Positions 16,603 to 32,943 of a DNA stretch of 64,000 nucleotides are shown here, piece by piece (position 1 is the stretch's first letter; every line of letters begins with the position of its first letter). This DNA comes from 34-65-8 sp963529855. Lineage in GTDB: Bacteria; Pseudomonadota; Alphaproteobacteria; Sphingomonadales; Sphingomonadaceae. The stretch is taken from positions 32,672-96,671 of the forward strand of contig CAURZK010000007.1 of the NCBI GenBank assembly GCA_963529855.1, read 5' to 3'. The notes under the pieces are model-generated. The model saw only the letters and a program-made list of their open reading frames with translations, searched no databases and had not been told where the DNA came from. A program made the position numbers and the translations under genes.

Positions 16603-18708
16603 TCAGGGCGTCATGCGGACTTTGGCCTCGCGGTCGAAGAACCGGGTCTTGGCCGCCTCGACGAACTTCGATCCAAGGTCGGTAATACCCTCGTCGGGCT
16701 CGATTCCAGCGCGCTCGATCAGCGCGGCGGAGCCCTGGCTGTAGCCGATCGCCTTGAGGTGACCGAACGCGTCGGCAACGAATTGCACCGCCGCGCCCTC
16801 GCGCGCCAATCGCCGGGCGGCTTCGTCCGTCAGCATGATTGCAACGGCATCGAACAGGACGGAGGGCGAACCGGCGAGCTGGCCATCGGCCTTGCGCTTC
16901 GATCCGTCGGATAATTCGGCGCCGCCGATCTTGGGCGCAATTACGAAACACCGTCCGCCGGCCTCGCCAACCGCGGCCTCGATCGCGGTGAGCGCGTCGG
17001 CGTCCGTTCCGTCATCGATCAACAGTCCGACCATGCGGCCTTCCAGCGTCTGCTTCATATTGCCGATAACTCGCAGCGCGGGCGATTCGGGCAAATCGCG
17101 CACTGGTGCGAACGCCGGGGTGGCCTGGGGCAGATCGACATTCATCGCCTTGGCAACCCGCGCGGCAAGGTCTTCGTCGACATTGCGCAGGTTCGCGATC
17201 ATCCGCTGCTGGACATGCTCGAACGCGCATTTCGACAGTTCGAACGTGAACGCAGACACGATATGCGATTGTTCGGCCGGATGCATCGAACGCCAGAATT
17301 GCCGCGCCTGGCTGTAATGGTCGGCGAAGCTCTCAGGGCGGATGCGGCTCTTCGGGCCTTCCTCCATCGGCTCGCGGAAACTGGTGAAGCCATGGGCCGG
17401 AACTTCGCGCGGACCGCCCTCCTCACCGGCCTGGGCCAGGCTGTTGGGTTCGTAATTGGCGCGCCCCTTGGGCACGTTCATCTGCATGTGCCCATCGCGT
17501 TGGAAATTGTTGAACGGACAGCCGCCGCTGCCCTGTGCTGCGGCCACCCCCTTGGCCCGGTTGGTCGGCAGTTGATGGAAATTGGTGCTGCCGAGCCGGC
17601 TCAACTGCGTATCGAGATATGAAAACAGCCGACCCTGGAGCAGCGGGTCGTTACTGAAATCCATGCCCGGGACCAGATGGCTGGGACAAAACGCTGCCTG
17701 TTCCGTCTCGGCGAAGAAGTTGTCCGGATACCGGTTCAGCACCATGCGGCCAATGATCCGCACCGGGATCAGCTCCTCAGGAATGATCTTGGTCGCGTCG
17801 AGATGATCGAACGGCAGGCTATCGGCGGTTTCCTGGTCGAACAGCTGCACACCCAGTTCCCATTCTGGAAAGTCGCCTCGCGCGATCGCATCATACATGT
17901 CGCGGCGTTGGTAATCGCTGTCGGCGCCCGCGATCTTGACCGTCTCGTCCCATATGGTGGACTGAAGACCCAGGCGGGGCTTCCAGTGATATTTGACGAA
18001 GGTCGATTTCCCTTCGGCATTGACCAGGCGGAAAGTGTGGACGCCGAATCCTTCCATCATGCGGAAAGACCGGGGCAGGGTCCGATCGGACATGGCCCAC
18101 ATCACCATGTGCGTCGATTCGGGCATCAGCGAGACGAAGTCCCAGAACGTATCGTGTGCGGCTGTCGCCTGCGGGAAGCCGCGATCCGCTTCGGGCTTGA
18201 CCGAGTGGACCAGATCGGGAAACTTCATCGCATCCTGGATGAAGAACACCGGCACGTTGTTGCCGACCAGATCCCAGTTGCCTTCCTTGGTGTAGAATTT
18301 CACCGCAAAGCCGCGCACATCGCGCGGGGTGTCGGTCGACCCCTTGCTGCCTGCAACCGTCGAGAAGCGGGCGAATACCTCTGTCCGTTCGCCAACCTCT
18401 GTCAGGATGCGGGCGGTGGTGTATTCGGCAAGGCTGTCCGTCAGTTCGAAAAACCCGTGAACGCCGGTGCCGCGCGCGTGGACGATCCGTTCCGGTATGC
18501 GCTCGTGATCGAAGTGGTTCATCTTCTCGCGGAAGATCATGTCTTCGAGCAGCGCAGGCCCCCGCGGGTGCGCTTTCAGCAGGTTCTGGTTGTCGGCAAT
18601 GGGCACGCCGTGATTGGTGGTCAGCCGCGCCGTGTCCCCACTTGCTTGCTGGTGGGTCTCGCCGCCAGTTCCGGGGTTGCGGTCATCGTGCTGTTGCTGC
18701 TGCGCCAT
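16603..18708 (-). CDS. katE: large-subunit (clade 2, HPII-type) catalase
   Basis: The protein has 701 residues from ATG 18708 (MAQQQQHDDRN), with AAGGA 8 nt upstream. It has the catalase barrel with catalytic His in the ERIVHARGTGVHGFFE region, Asn in NVPVFFIQDAMKFPD and the proximal haem Tyr in RLFSYLDTQLSRLG. The C-terminal about 150 residues form the flavodoxin-like domain found only in large-subunit catalases (GRMVGLLIDDGTDADAL ...). It breaks down H2O2 and is typically stationary-phase or stress induced. It converges on the cytochrome c gene with a 9-bp gap. A second, unrelated peroxide enzyme (katG) lies about 27 kb away. Confidence 0.95.
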   Translation of the reverse strand: MAQQQQHDDRNPGTGGETHQQASGDTARLTTNHGVPIADNQNLLKAHPRGPALLEDMIFREKMNHFDHERIPERIVHARGTGVHGFFELTDSLAEYTTARILTEVGERTEVFARFSTVAGSKGSTDTPRDVRGFAVKFYTKEGNWDLVGNNVPVFFIQDAMKFPDLVHSVKPEADRGFPQATAAHDTFWDFVSLMPESTHMVMWAMSDRTLPRSFRMMEGFGVHTFRLVNAEGKSTFVKYHWKPRLGLQSTIWDETVKIAGADSDYQRRDMYDAIARGDFPEWELGVQLFDQETADSLPFDHLDATKIIPEELIPVRIIGRMVLNRYPDNFFAETEQAAFCPSHLVPGMDFSNDPLLQGRLFSYLDTQLSRLGSTNFHQLPTNRAKGVAAAQGSGGCPFNNFQRDGHMQMNVPKGRANYEPNSLAQAGEEGGPREVPAHGFTSFREPMEEGPKSRIRPESFADHYSQARQFWRSMHPAEQSHIVSAFTFELSKCAFEHVQQRMIANLRNVDEDLAARVAKAMNVDLPQATPAFAPVRDLPESPALRVIGNMKQTLEGRMVGLLIDDGTDADALTAIEAAVGEAGGRCFVIAPKIGGAELSDGSKRKADGQLAGSPSVLFDAVAIMLTDEAARRLAREGAAVQFVADAFGHLKAIGYSQGSAALIERAGIEPDEGITDLGSKFVEAAKTRFFDREAKVRMTP

Positions 18709-18802
18709 TGGCCAGTCCTTTATCGCGTTCGGGGGATGACAGGCGAACGGCTGCCTATCCGATTGTTTCCGAACGAGACCGGAGTTCTGCGCCAGATATA
18801 CG

Positions 18803-18832
18803 AAAAGGGCGGCGCCTTGCGGCACCGCCCTT
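18803..18832 (-). terminator. terminator after rplL
   Basis: A 12-bp stem with one mismatch (AAGGGCGGYGCC type) and a 4-nt loop is followed on the minus strand by a short U-run. It separates rplL from the katE promoter. Confidence 0.75.
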
Positions 18833-18859
18833 CGCTGGTCTCTCGAAAGAGAACGAGGC

Positions 18860-19231
18860 TTACTTGAGCTCGACGGTGCCGCCGGCTTCCTCGATCTTCT
18901 TCTTGATTTCTTCGGCTTCCGCCTTGTTCACGCCTTCCTTGAGCGCCTTCGGAGCCGATTCCACGAGGGTCTTGGCTTCGGTCAGGCCCAGGCCGGTGAT
19001 GGCGCGGACTTCCTTGATGACCTGGATCTTCTTGCCACCGTCGCCGGTGAGGATCACGTCGAACTCGGTCTTTTCTTCCGCGGCGGGTGCATCGCCGGCA
19101 GGAGCAGCGGCCACGGCAACGGCAGCAGCGGCGCTGACGCCCCACTCTTCTTCCAGTGCCTTGGCGAGTTCGGCCGCCTCGAGGACGGTCAGCTTCGAAA
19201 GTTCTTCAACGAGCTTGGCGATATCGGCCAT
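18860..19231 (-). CDS. rplL: 50S ribosomal protein L7/L12
   Basis: This 123-aa acidic protein has an N-terminal dimerisation helix (MADIAKLVEELSKLTVLEAA), an Ala-rich hinge (VAVAAAPAGDAPAAE) and the C-terminal factor-binding domain ending in GGTVELK. It forms the ribosomal stalk that recruits translation GTPases. It follows rplJ by 66 bp on the same strand, and a terminator follows. The usual downstream neighbour rpoB is not here. Confidence 0.98.
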   Translation of the reverse strand: MADIAKLVEELSKLTVLEAAELAKALEEEWGVSAAAAVAVAAAPAGDAPAAEEKTEFDVILTGDGGKKIQVIKEVRAITGLGLTEAKTLVESAPKALKEGVNKAEAEEIKKKIEEAGGTVELK

Positions 19232-19297
19232 GATGTTTCACTCCAAATTGGGCGGGGCGGAACGCCCCATTGTTTCGTCTGAACAGGGAAAAACCGC

Positions 19298-19813
19298 TTA
19301 CGCTGCGTCCTTGGCCGCATAGGCCCCGAACACGCGGGCAAGCTTGGCGGCGGGTGCGTTGACGACCTGGGCGATCTTGGTCGCCGGGGCGTTGACGAGG
19401 CCCACCAGCTTTGCGCGCAGCTCGTCGAGCGAGGGCATCGAGGCGAGTGCCTTGATCCCAGCTTCGTCGAGCATCTGCCCGCCCATGGAACCACCGACGA
19501 TTTCAAGCTTGTCGTTGGTCTTGGCAAAGTCCACCGCAGCCTTCGCCGCCGCGACCGGATCGGTCGAGTAAGCGAGGGCAGTCGGGCCGGTGAGGTATTC
19601 CTCGAGGCCTTCGTACTTGGTGTCCTTCAGGGCGAGCGCGGCAAGGCGGTTCTTCGCAACCTTGTAGGACGCTCCTGCATCACGCATCTTCCCGCGCAGA
19701 TCGGTGGACTGTGCCACCGTCAGACCGAGGTTGCGGGTGACAACCACCACGCCGACCTCGTTGAAGACCGCGTTGAGCTGGGCGACCGAATCGGCTTTCT
19801 GCGAACGATCCAT
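19298..19813 (-). CDS. rplJ: 50S ribosomal protein L10
   Basis: The protein has 171 residues from ATG 19813 (MDRSQKADSVAQLNAVF), with AAGGAG 6 nt upstream. It contains the NRLAALALKDTKYEGL RNA-binding region and a C-terminal helix that binds L7/L12 dimers (ASMPSLDELRAKLVGLVNAPA). L10 anchors the stalk to 23S rRNA and in many bacteria represses its own mRNA through a leader structure. Longer in-frame extensions upstream are not L10-like. rplK and rplA do not precede it here. Confidence 0.97.
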   Translation of the reverse strand: MDRSQKADSVAQLNAVFNEVGVVVVTRNLGLTVAQSTDLRGKMRDAGASYKVAKNRLAALALKDTKYEGLEEYLTGPTALAYSTDPVAAAKAAVDFAKTNDKLEIVGGSMGGQMLDEAGIKALASMPSLDELRAKLVGLVNAPATKIAQVVNAPAAKLARVFGAYAAKDAA

Positions 19814-20096
19814 GCCATACTCCTTCTCTTTGATCGCGAAGGGATGGCTCCCCGCGCGACCGGCTACGTTTGGCCATGCCGGGGATCGGCACGGGCAAAG
19901 TCCATCGATGGGGAAGGAGGGCGCGCCAGGCACGCTGAAGCGGGAAGCCGGAGCCGCCCGCGAAAATCTCGTTTCCCCGTCTAGGCTGGAAATTAAGACC
20001 GGGCGAACCCCGGCCACCAACTGTCTCGGACGGACGACCGCGGTGCCCTGGGGGCAATACAGTCGGGGCGGGCCTCTAGCAGAATGCCGTGCGGGG
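19814..20096 (-). promoter_or_regulatory. rplJ upstream region, candidate L10 leader
   Basis: These 283 bp between the upstream membrane-protein gene and rplJ contain no credible gene. rplJ mRNAs often carry an L10-binding leader in such a space. I can see GC-rich self-complementary stretches (for example around 19870-19930) but cannot confirm the L10 leader fold by eye. Confidence 0.35.
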
Positions 20097-20816
20097 TCAA
20101 GCGGCGATGGCCGGGGCCAGCTCGGTGGGCGCATCCTTTCGCGCGGCCATGACCCAGGTGACCCCGGCCATCAGTGCCGCCAGCCACCCGACGACCAGCG
20201 CGTCGATTGTCAGCAGGGCCCACTTCGTCCCTTCGCCCGGCACGAACACCGCACCGAAGCTCAGCCCGTAATGCAGCGCCATGAGCGGCAAGACGGCCAG
20301 TATGTTGAACGCGAACGCCCATGGCCATTGCGGCGCCATCTGCCGGATCGAAGCGCGCGGACTGATCCATGTGCCCAGCGGTGCCGCCGCGACGAACCGT
20401 GCCAGCAGCGGCGTAAATACGAGCGTGAAGACAAAGAACCCGACCGCGACCGGACCGGTGAAGGCGAACAGGCCAAGCGCGGTGAGCAAGGCCTGAAGCG
20501 CAAACACCAGCGCGAACAATCGCACCGCGCGCGGATCCAGCCGCCGTGCCCATGCCGGGTCGCCCGAGGCGTAGAAGCGGATTGCCCAGTAGCTGATCAG
20601 GGCCAGCGCCAGCGCTTTTGCAAATCCGAACGCTATCCGTGCCGGATCCAATTCCGCCGCGCGCATGCCGTCCGGGCCAGTGTACATGCCTGCCTGCATT
20701 TCGATCACGTGCTGGGCAAATTCCGCCAGGATCGGGATTGCCGCGATTATCGGAAATGCCAGAAGAAATGACCAGCTCCGCCGGTGCGCGAACATGAACC
20801 CCTGGCCGAATGTCAC
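20097..20816 (-). CDS. multipass membrane protein of unknown function
   Basis: The protein has 239 residues from GTG 20816, which has a GGGGGG ribosome site 8 nt upstream. ATG 20795 is the next option. About six hydrophobic helices are visible: SWSFLLAFPIIAAIPILAEF, IAFGFAKALALALISYWAI, VRLFALVFALQALLTALGLF, AVGFFVFTLVFTPLLARFV, WAFAFNILAVLPLMALHYG and ALVVGWLAALMAGVTWVMAA. No catalytic motif or named domain is recognisable. It lies upstream of rplJ on the same strand, 283 bp away, so co-transcription is doubtful. The inner membrane is the likely location. Confidence 0.72.
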   Translation of the reverse strand: MTFGQGFMFAHRRSWSFLLAFPIIAAIPILAEFAQHVIEMQAGMYTGPDGMRAAELDPARIAFGFAKALALALISYWAIRFYASGDPAWARRLDPRAVRLFALVFALQALLTALGLFAFTGPVAVGFFVFTLVFTPLLARFVAAAPLGTWISPRASIRQMAPQWPWAFAFNILAVLPLMALHYGLSFGAVFVPGEGTKWALLTIDALVVGWLAALMAGVTWVMAARKDAPTELAPAIAA

Positions 20817-20909
20817 GCCGCTTACCCCCCTGCATACCCGGTCGACGACCAGCCGCGAAAGATGTGGCGAAAACTGCGGCGAGGGGCAAGCGCACTGCAG
20901 GCGCAAATG

Positions 20910-20944
20910 AAAAGCCCGCCGCCAGCAAATGGCTGGCGGCGGGC
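20910..20944 (-). terminator. terminator after small acidic lipoprotein
   Basis: A perfect 13-bp stem (GCCCGCCGCCAGC / GCTGGCGGCGGGC) with a 5-nt loop is followed by UUUU on the minus strand, 22 nt after the lipoprotein stop. Confidence 0.88.
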
Positions 20945-20966
20945 CTTGGTTGGTCGGGCGATCGGA

Positions 20967-21305
20967 TCAGTCGCGGCGGTCGCGCGAATCCTGCAGGCGC
21001 TCGGCCTCGGCTTCCAGGCGGTCGGCTTCGGCCTCGTTGGTCGGCTCGACCCGGTCGGCACGTTCCTCGAGATTTTCGGCTGTCTCGTCGAGACGCTCGA
21101 CAGTCTGGTCGTTGGTTTCGCCGGGCATTGCTGCGGCCGGATCGGCGGGCATGGCCGGATCACTCATGGTGTCGGTCGGCGCGGCCTCGTCCATCATTGC
21201 GGCATCGTCGCCAGTGGCGGCAGTTTCATCGGTGTTGGTCTCGCCGCATGCGGCAAGGGCCAGTGCCATCGGGGCGGCGGCGGCGAACAGAGCAATCTTT
21301 TTCAT
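20967..21305 (-). CDS. small acidic lipoprotein
   Basis: This 112-aa protein starts MKKIALFAAAAPMALALAAC with a clear lipobox LAAC. Its ribosome site is GCAGGAGA. The mature region is first disordered and Met/Asp/Pro-rich, then a charged helix (TVERLDETAENLEERADRVE, repeated as EAEADRLEAEAERLQDSRD) with heptad-like spacing. This suggests a short coiled coil. It has the same general design as the lipoprotein at 6322 but is not repetitive in the same way. The function is unknown. A cell-envelope structural or stress role is only a guess. Confidence 0.75.
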   Translation of the reverse strand: MKKIALFAAAAPMALALAACGETNTDETAATGDDAAMMDEAAPTDTMSDPAMPADPAAAMPGETNDQTVERLDETAENLEERADRVEPTNEAEADRLEAEAERLQDSRDRRD

Positions 21306-21474
21306 TTCAAATCTCCTGCGAAGGATTGCCCTAAAATCGCCACATTCGGATTAGGTTCCTGACCAACAGCATAATTCCTTGTCACAATTGCCGGAAACAG
21401 GATCGCCGGAAGGGAACTTTGCCGGGGCGGGAGCGCTCTGGGAAAAGGTGCATGGTGCGCCGGGGAGAAATCAT

Positions 21475-21546
21475 ATGGGCCGTCCCGTGGTCATCGGTTT
21501 GGGAACCTTGATCCTCATTCTGGTTCTGGTCGCGTTCCTGTTCTGA
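21475..21546 (+). CDS. 23-residue single-helix membrane peptide
   Basis: A tiny reading frame, MGRPVVIGLGTLILILVLVAFLF in full (more than 20 residues; read as MGRPVVIGLG then TLILILVLVAFLF), follows a good GGGGAG ribosome site 8 nt upstream. After a short GRP turn it is entirely hydrophobic, so it would form one transmembrane helix. The intergenic space is otherwise empty and the neighbours are on the opposite strand. Small membrane peptides of this size often regulate transporters or oxidases. No family is recognised. Confidence 0.5.
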   Translation: MGRPVVIGLGTLILILVLVAFLF

Positions 21547-21589
21547 TCGGCGAACGGGCGCCGGGTGACGTGATCCGGCGCCCGCAAAG

Positions 21590-21826
21590 TCATTCCGGCT
21601 GGTAGCCAAGCAGGTCGCCGGGCTGACATTCCAGTTCGCGGCAGATCGCTTCCAGCGTCGAGAAACGGATTGCCTTGGCCTTTCCGGTCTTGAGGATCGA
21701 GAGGTTGGCCAGCGTCAGGCCGACGCGTTCTGCCAGTACGGTCAAAGTCATCCTGCGTTCGTGCAGCAGGTCGTCGAGCTTCACCACGATCAGGGTTCCT
21801 TCCTCGTTTGCAGGGGTGGGCGGCAT
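21590..21826 (-). CDS. XRE/YozG-type HTH transcriptional regulator
   Basis: This 78-aa protein is essentially one helix-turn-helix domain: LDDLLHERRMTLTVLAERVG, LTLANLSILKTGKAKAIRFSTLEAIC and ECQPGDLLGYQPE. It matches the small Cro/CI-like regulators that travel with DUF2975 membrane proteins. Its ATG overlaps the TGA of the DUF2975 gene (ATGA), so the two are translationally coupled. It probably represses its own operon through the paired repeats ahead of the first gene. Confidence 0.88.
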   Translation of the reverse strand: MPPTPANEEGTLIVVKLDDLLHERRMTLTVLAERVGLTLANLSILKTGKAKAIRFSTLEAICRELECQPGDLLGYQPE

Positions 21827-22377
21827 CAGACTGTCCCCTCCAGTTCTTCGCGCATCGCGGCGCCGTGGCGAAACACGCGGGCCAGGATGAAGAGAACGAG
21901 CACAAGCAGGATACCCGAGCCCGAGAAGCCCATCTCGGTGTGAATTTCATCACCCAGGGGGCCCCGCTCGTCGCTTACGTTCTCTGCCAGCCACACCACC
22001 GCAGCGCCGACGGGGAATGCGAGCGCCTGGCCGCCGAGGGCGATCCAGCCCATGCGGCTGATCCGGTCGCCATTGATCGGCGCAAATGGATCGCCTTCGC
22101 CAACGCTGCGTACGATGCGCAGCAGGGTCACCAGGAACCACACTGCCAGCGAGAGCAGCGCGGAGACGCCAACCAGCAGTAGCGTAAGGACCGGGATCGT
22201 CTGCTTCCCGTTGGCGATGCCCTCGGCGGCCAGCTCGGCTAGAACGCGGTCCTGCGCGATCAAAACAAGCGGCGCGCCAGCCGCAGTGGCGACTGCGGCA
22301 AGGCCGAGCACGCCGACGAAGAACATCAGTAGCAGTTTGGCTGCGGTCAGCAGCGGGTCACGGCGTGGAGCGTTCAT
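21826..22377 (-). CDS. DUF2975 membrane protein
   Basis: The protein has 183 residues from ATG 22377 (MNAPRRDPLLTAAKLLLMFF). It has four hydrophobic helices: LLLMFFVGVLGLAAVATAAG, IPVLTLLLVGVSALLSLAVWF, IALGGQALAFPVGAAVVWL and GSGILLVLVLFILARVF. The cytoplasmic loop motif GDPFAPINGDRISRMGWIAL is the DUF2975 signature. It is the middle gene of a three-gene operon, 29 nt after a 41-aa peptide gene and overlapping the XRE gene. The pairing of DUF2975 with an XRE regulator is a recurring arrangement. The signal it senses or transports is unknown. Confidence 0.85.
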   Translation of the reverse strand: MNAPRRDPLLTAAKLLLMFFVGVLGLAAVATAAGAPLVLIAQDRVLAELAAEGIANGKQTIPVLTLLLVGVSALLSLAVWFLVTLLRIVRSVGEGDPFAPINGDRISRMGWIALGGQALAFPVGAAVVWLAENVSDERGPLGDEIHTEMGFSGSGILLVLVLFILARVFRHGAAMREELEGTV

Positions 22378-22406
22378 TACGGTTCCCCTGTTGCTTGTGC
22401 GGACGA

Positions 22407-22532
22407 TCAGGCCAGTTGAACTGCCGCGACCGGCAGCGCCGATGCGGCAGGCACAGCGATGGCCTGCTGGAATACCGTGGCCGTCAAAAGCAGAGCGAAC
22501 ACGGCGGCGAAAAGGTTCGAGGTCATAGGCAT
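22407..22532 (-). CDS. 41-residue membrane/secreted peptide leading the DUF2975 operon
   Basis: A short gene starts at ATG 22532 with GGAGA 7 nt upstream. It encodes MPMTSNLFAAVFALLLTATV, then FQQAIAVPAASALPVAAVQL, then Ala. It has a hydrophobic N-terminal helix and an Ala/Val/Pro tail, so it is a signal-peptide-like or single-pass peptide. It is the first gene after the operator/promoter at 22552-22600 and sits 29 nt before the DUF2975 gene, so it belongs to the same operon. I see no named family, but the good ribosome site, high GC3 and operon position support it. Confidence 0.68.
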   Translation of the reverse strand: MPMTSNLFAAVFALLLTATVFQQAIAVPAASALPVAAVQLA

Positions 22533-22551
22533 TTTCCGATCTCCAATAAGG

Positions 22552-22600
22552 TTGATATCGACAATCAATAAAACCGAGTCGGCATATTGTCAATCGATAA
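22552..22600 (-). promoter_or_regulatory. promoter with two 17-bp direct repeats ahead of DUF2975 operon
   Basis: On the minus strand, two 17-mers at 22600-22584 (TTATCGATTGACAATAT) and 22571-22555 (TTATTGATTGTCGATAT) match at 14 of 17 positions, with starts 29 bp apart. The first contains a perfect -35 box, TTGACA. A weak -10 (TATTGA) follows 17 bp later at the second repeat. A bound repressor would block this promoter. The neighbouring XRE protein is the obvious candidate. Confidence 0.6.
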
Positions 22601-22916
22601 TATCGATAAACGATGTTTCAATTATTGAGGCTTGATACGAAGGGTACTGCGCACAGGGCGCGGGGCCCGTTGACAGTGCGCGGAGTGAAGCCTAGATGCC
22701 TCACGACCGCTCGCTTCGAGCAAGGCCGATTCATGCGCGGGGATCAGCCAGGGATGGAAGCGGCGACTGCCATAATCGCGACGTTCGAGAAGCTGCCTGC
22801 GGCGCAACTGCGCCTGCACGCGGCCGTTTTCGCGTCTTGGCATGGGTCATTCCCGCACGGACTTATCGATTGACCGCCGGGCATGTGCCCGGCCTGACAA
22901 GAGGCGAATCACCTCC
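22601..22916 (+). promoter_or_regulatory. rpoB upstream/leader region without a gene
   Basis: These 316 bp separate the divergent DUF2975 operon from rpoB. It is the only place for a new rpoBC promoter because rplJL is not upstream. I see no convincing gene. In-frame extensions of rpoB into this region are unconserved. No clear terminator or riboswitch is visible. Confidence 0.4.
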
Positions 22917-27098
<4,182 letters not shown>

Positions 27099-27102
27099 GA
27101 CT

Positions 27103-27132
27103 GACGGGGTCCGGAACAGTTCGGACCCCGTC
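27103..27132 (+). other. perfect 11-bp hairpin between rpoB and rpoC
   Basis: GACGGGGTCCG pairs perfectly with CGGACCCCGTC around a 8-nt loop, 5 nt after the rpoB stop. No T-run follows, so it is more likely an mRNA stability/processing element or weak attenuator than a full terminator. Confidence 0.7.
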
Positions 27133-27171
27133 CATCCCGCCCCGAGATTTCACCCGTAAGGGACACGAAAA

Positions 27172-31530
<4,359 letters not shown>

Positions 31531-31559
31531 TCCCCTCGGATATCTCGCGCATTTGAAAG

Positions 31560-31594
31560 GCCCCGCTGGAGCGATCCGGCGGGGCTTTTTCTTT
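31560..31594 (+). terminator. terminator of rpoBC
   Basis: An 11-bp stem (GCCCCGCTGGA / TCCGGCGGGGC, one G-U) with loop GCGA is followed by TTTTTCTTTT, 29 nt after the rpoC stop. Confidence 0.92.
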
Positions 31595-31744
31595 TGTGCC
31601 GAAACGGATCAGGATTTCCTGAATTTTCGCAAATATTACAGTTGATCGGGTGCGGAGTTAGCTTACGGCGAAACCCGCCCGGATGGCGCTTATACGCGCC
31701 TTGCCAGATTGCGGGCATCGCGGACGCTCCGGGGGGGATTTCTG

Positions 31745-32311
31745 ATGAACCGTTTCCGCATTTACGCCCTGCTCGCCGCCTCTGCGACGGCGCTGATCAG
31801 CCTGAGTGCTCCTGCGACAGCGGCGACCACCATTGAGGGCGCGACTGATGCGAACGGCATTTTCACGTATCAATTCAGTTTCGCCGGAGGCCCGCTCGAA
31901 ATTCGCGCAAATAGCAGCGGCATCAATCCTATCCGCGATCCCTATCTCTACCTGTTTGCCGACAACGGCTCACCGCTGAACGGGCTCACAGGCGCGCTCA
32001 TCGGTCGCAACGATGACGCCTTCGGTTCGCTCAACGCGTTTCTTGGTTATCCCAACCTCGCCGGCGGAAATTACATCGCGCGCGTTGGAAAATGGCCACT
32101 GAATGACGAAAATGCCGTGCGCAGAGGCATGGACAACGCTGGCGTTTGCCCCGGGTGCACCCTGACGCTGGCTTTCAACCAGACTGTCTCCCAGCCGACT
32201 GGGGCGGTACCTGAACCATCGACCTGGGCGCTGATGCTGCTGGGATTTTTCGGCCTGGGCGCAGCGGTGCGGCGGCAAAACCGGCAATCCGTGACTGTCA
32301 GCTACGCCTGA
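31745..32311 (+). CDS. PEP-CTERM sorting-domain protein
   Basis: The protein has 188 residues from ATG 31745, with a GGGGGGA ribosome site. A signal peptide (ALLAASATALISLSAPATA) precedes a beta-rich, DVUA0089-like extracellular domain. This domain has two cysteines in VCPGCTL. The C terminus is a textbook PEP-CTERM signal: VPEPSTWALMLLGFFGLGAA followed by a basic tail. Such proteins are cut and anchored or released by an exosortase (EpsH/XrtA type) linked to exopolysaccharide. The exosortase is not in the window. An upstream in-frame start gives no signal peptide and was rejected. Confidence 0.85.
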   Translation: MNRFRIYALLAASATALISLSAPATAATTIEGATDANGIFTYQFSFAGGPLEIRANSSGINPIRDPYLYLFADNGSPLNGLTGALIGRNDDAFGSLNAFLGYPNLAGGNYIARVGKWPLNDENAVRRGMDNAGVCPGCTLTLAFNQTVSQPTGAVPEPSTWALMLLGFFGLGAAVRRQNRQSVTVSYA

Positions 32312-32357
32312 TTGGCAATCCTTTGTCGGGACTGTTACATGCGCTAGACTGCCGGCG

Positions 32358-32864
32358 ATGCGTATTGTCCGGTTCCTTCTTGCCCCATCGCTAATCCTCC
32401 TGACTGGATGCGGGGAGGGTTCCCTGAAGCCTCCGGAAGCAGAGATGGAGGATCGCAGCGCGCCGGTTCCGCACGCGGCAGTGCCGGCTGGGTCTGTCCC
32501 GCTGACCCGGATCGGTGATCTCGTCGGCGAATATCGTGTCGCCGGGATCGATGATGCGCAGATCACCGGCGATCGCGGTATTGCGCTGTCGATCGATGGC
32601 AATCAGGTGTCGTTCGAGCCGACCTGCGCCGGATTCGTCTGGCGTATCGAGCAACACGATGGCGCCTTGCGTTTCGTCCGCGTGTCGCAGTATCCTCCCG
32701 CCGTTGCTGGGGCGCCCCCACCACCGGTCTGCGCGGTGGCGGTGTCGCCGCAGCTGCGCCAGCTGGGTCAGGCGATTGACGCTGGCAGCCGGGCCTGGCG
32801 CACACCGGCAAATGGCATCCTGATCGAGGGCGGCGGGCGAAGCGCTCTGCTGTTTTCGCAATAA
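32358..32864 (+). CDS. META/HslJ-like lipoprotein, hypothetical
   Basis: This 168-aa protein has a lipoprotein signal (MRIVRFLLAPSLILLTGC, lipobox LTGC). A Pro/Glu-rich linker leads to a small beta-rich domain beginning LVGEYRVAGIDDAQI and including a Cys pair (PTCAGF ... PVCAVA). The pattern recalls META/HslJ-type lipoproteins, but the match is by general shape only. It stands between the PEP-CTERM gene and gltX, with its own start 47 nt after the former. Confidence 0.6.
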   Translation: MRIVRFLLAPSLILLTGCGEGSLKPPEAEMEDRSAPVPHAAVPAGSVPLTRIGDLVGEYRVAGIDDAQITGDRGIALSIDGNQVSFEPTCAGFVWRIEQHDGALRFVRVSQYPPAVAGAPPPPVCAVAVSPQLRQLGQAIDAGSRAWRTPANGILIEGGGRSALLFSQ

Positions 32865-32943
32865 CAGCACGAACTTCCGAGGCGGGTCGGATCGCAGAAC
32901 GCGGCCCCTTCACCCGCAGGTGAAAGCGGCTATGGGGACGGGC

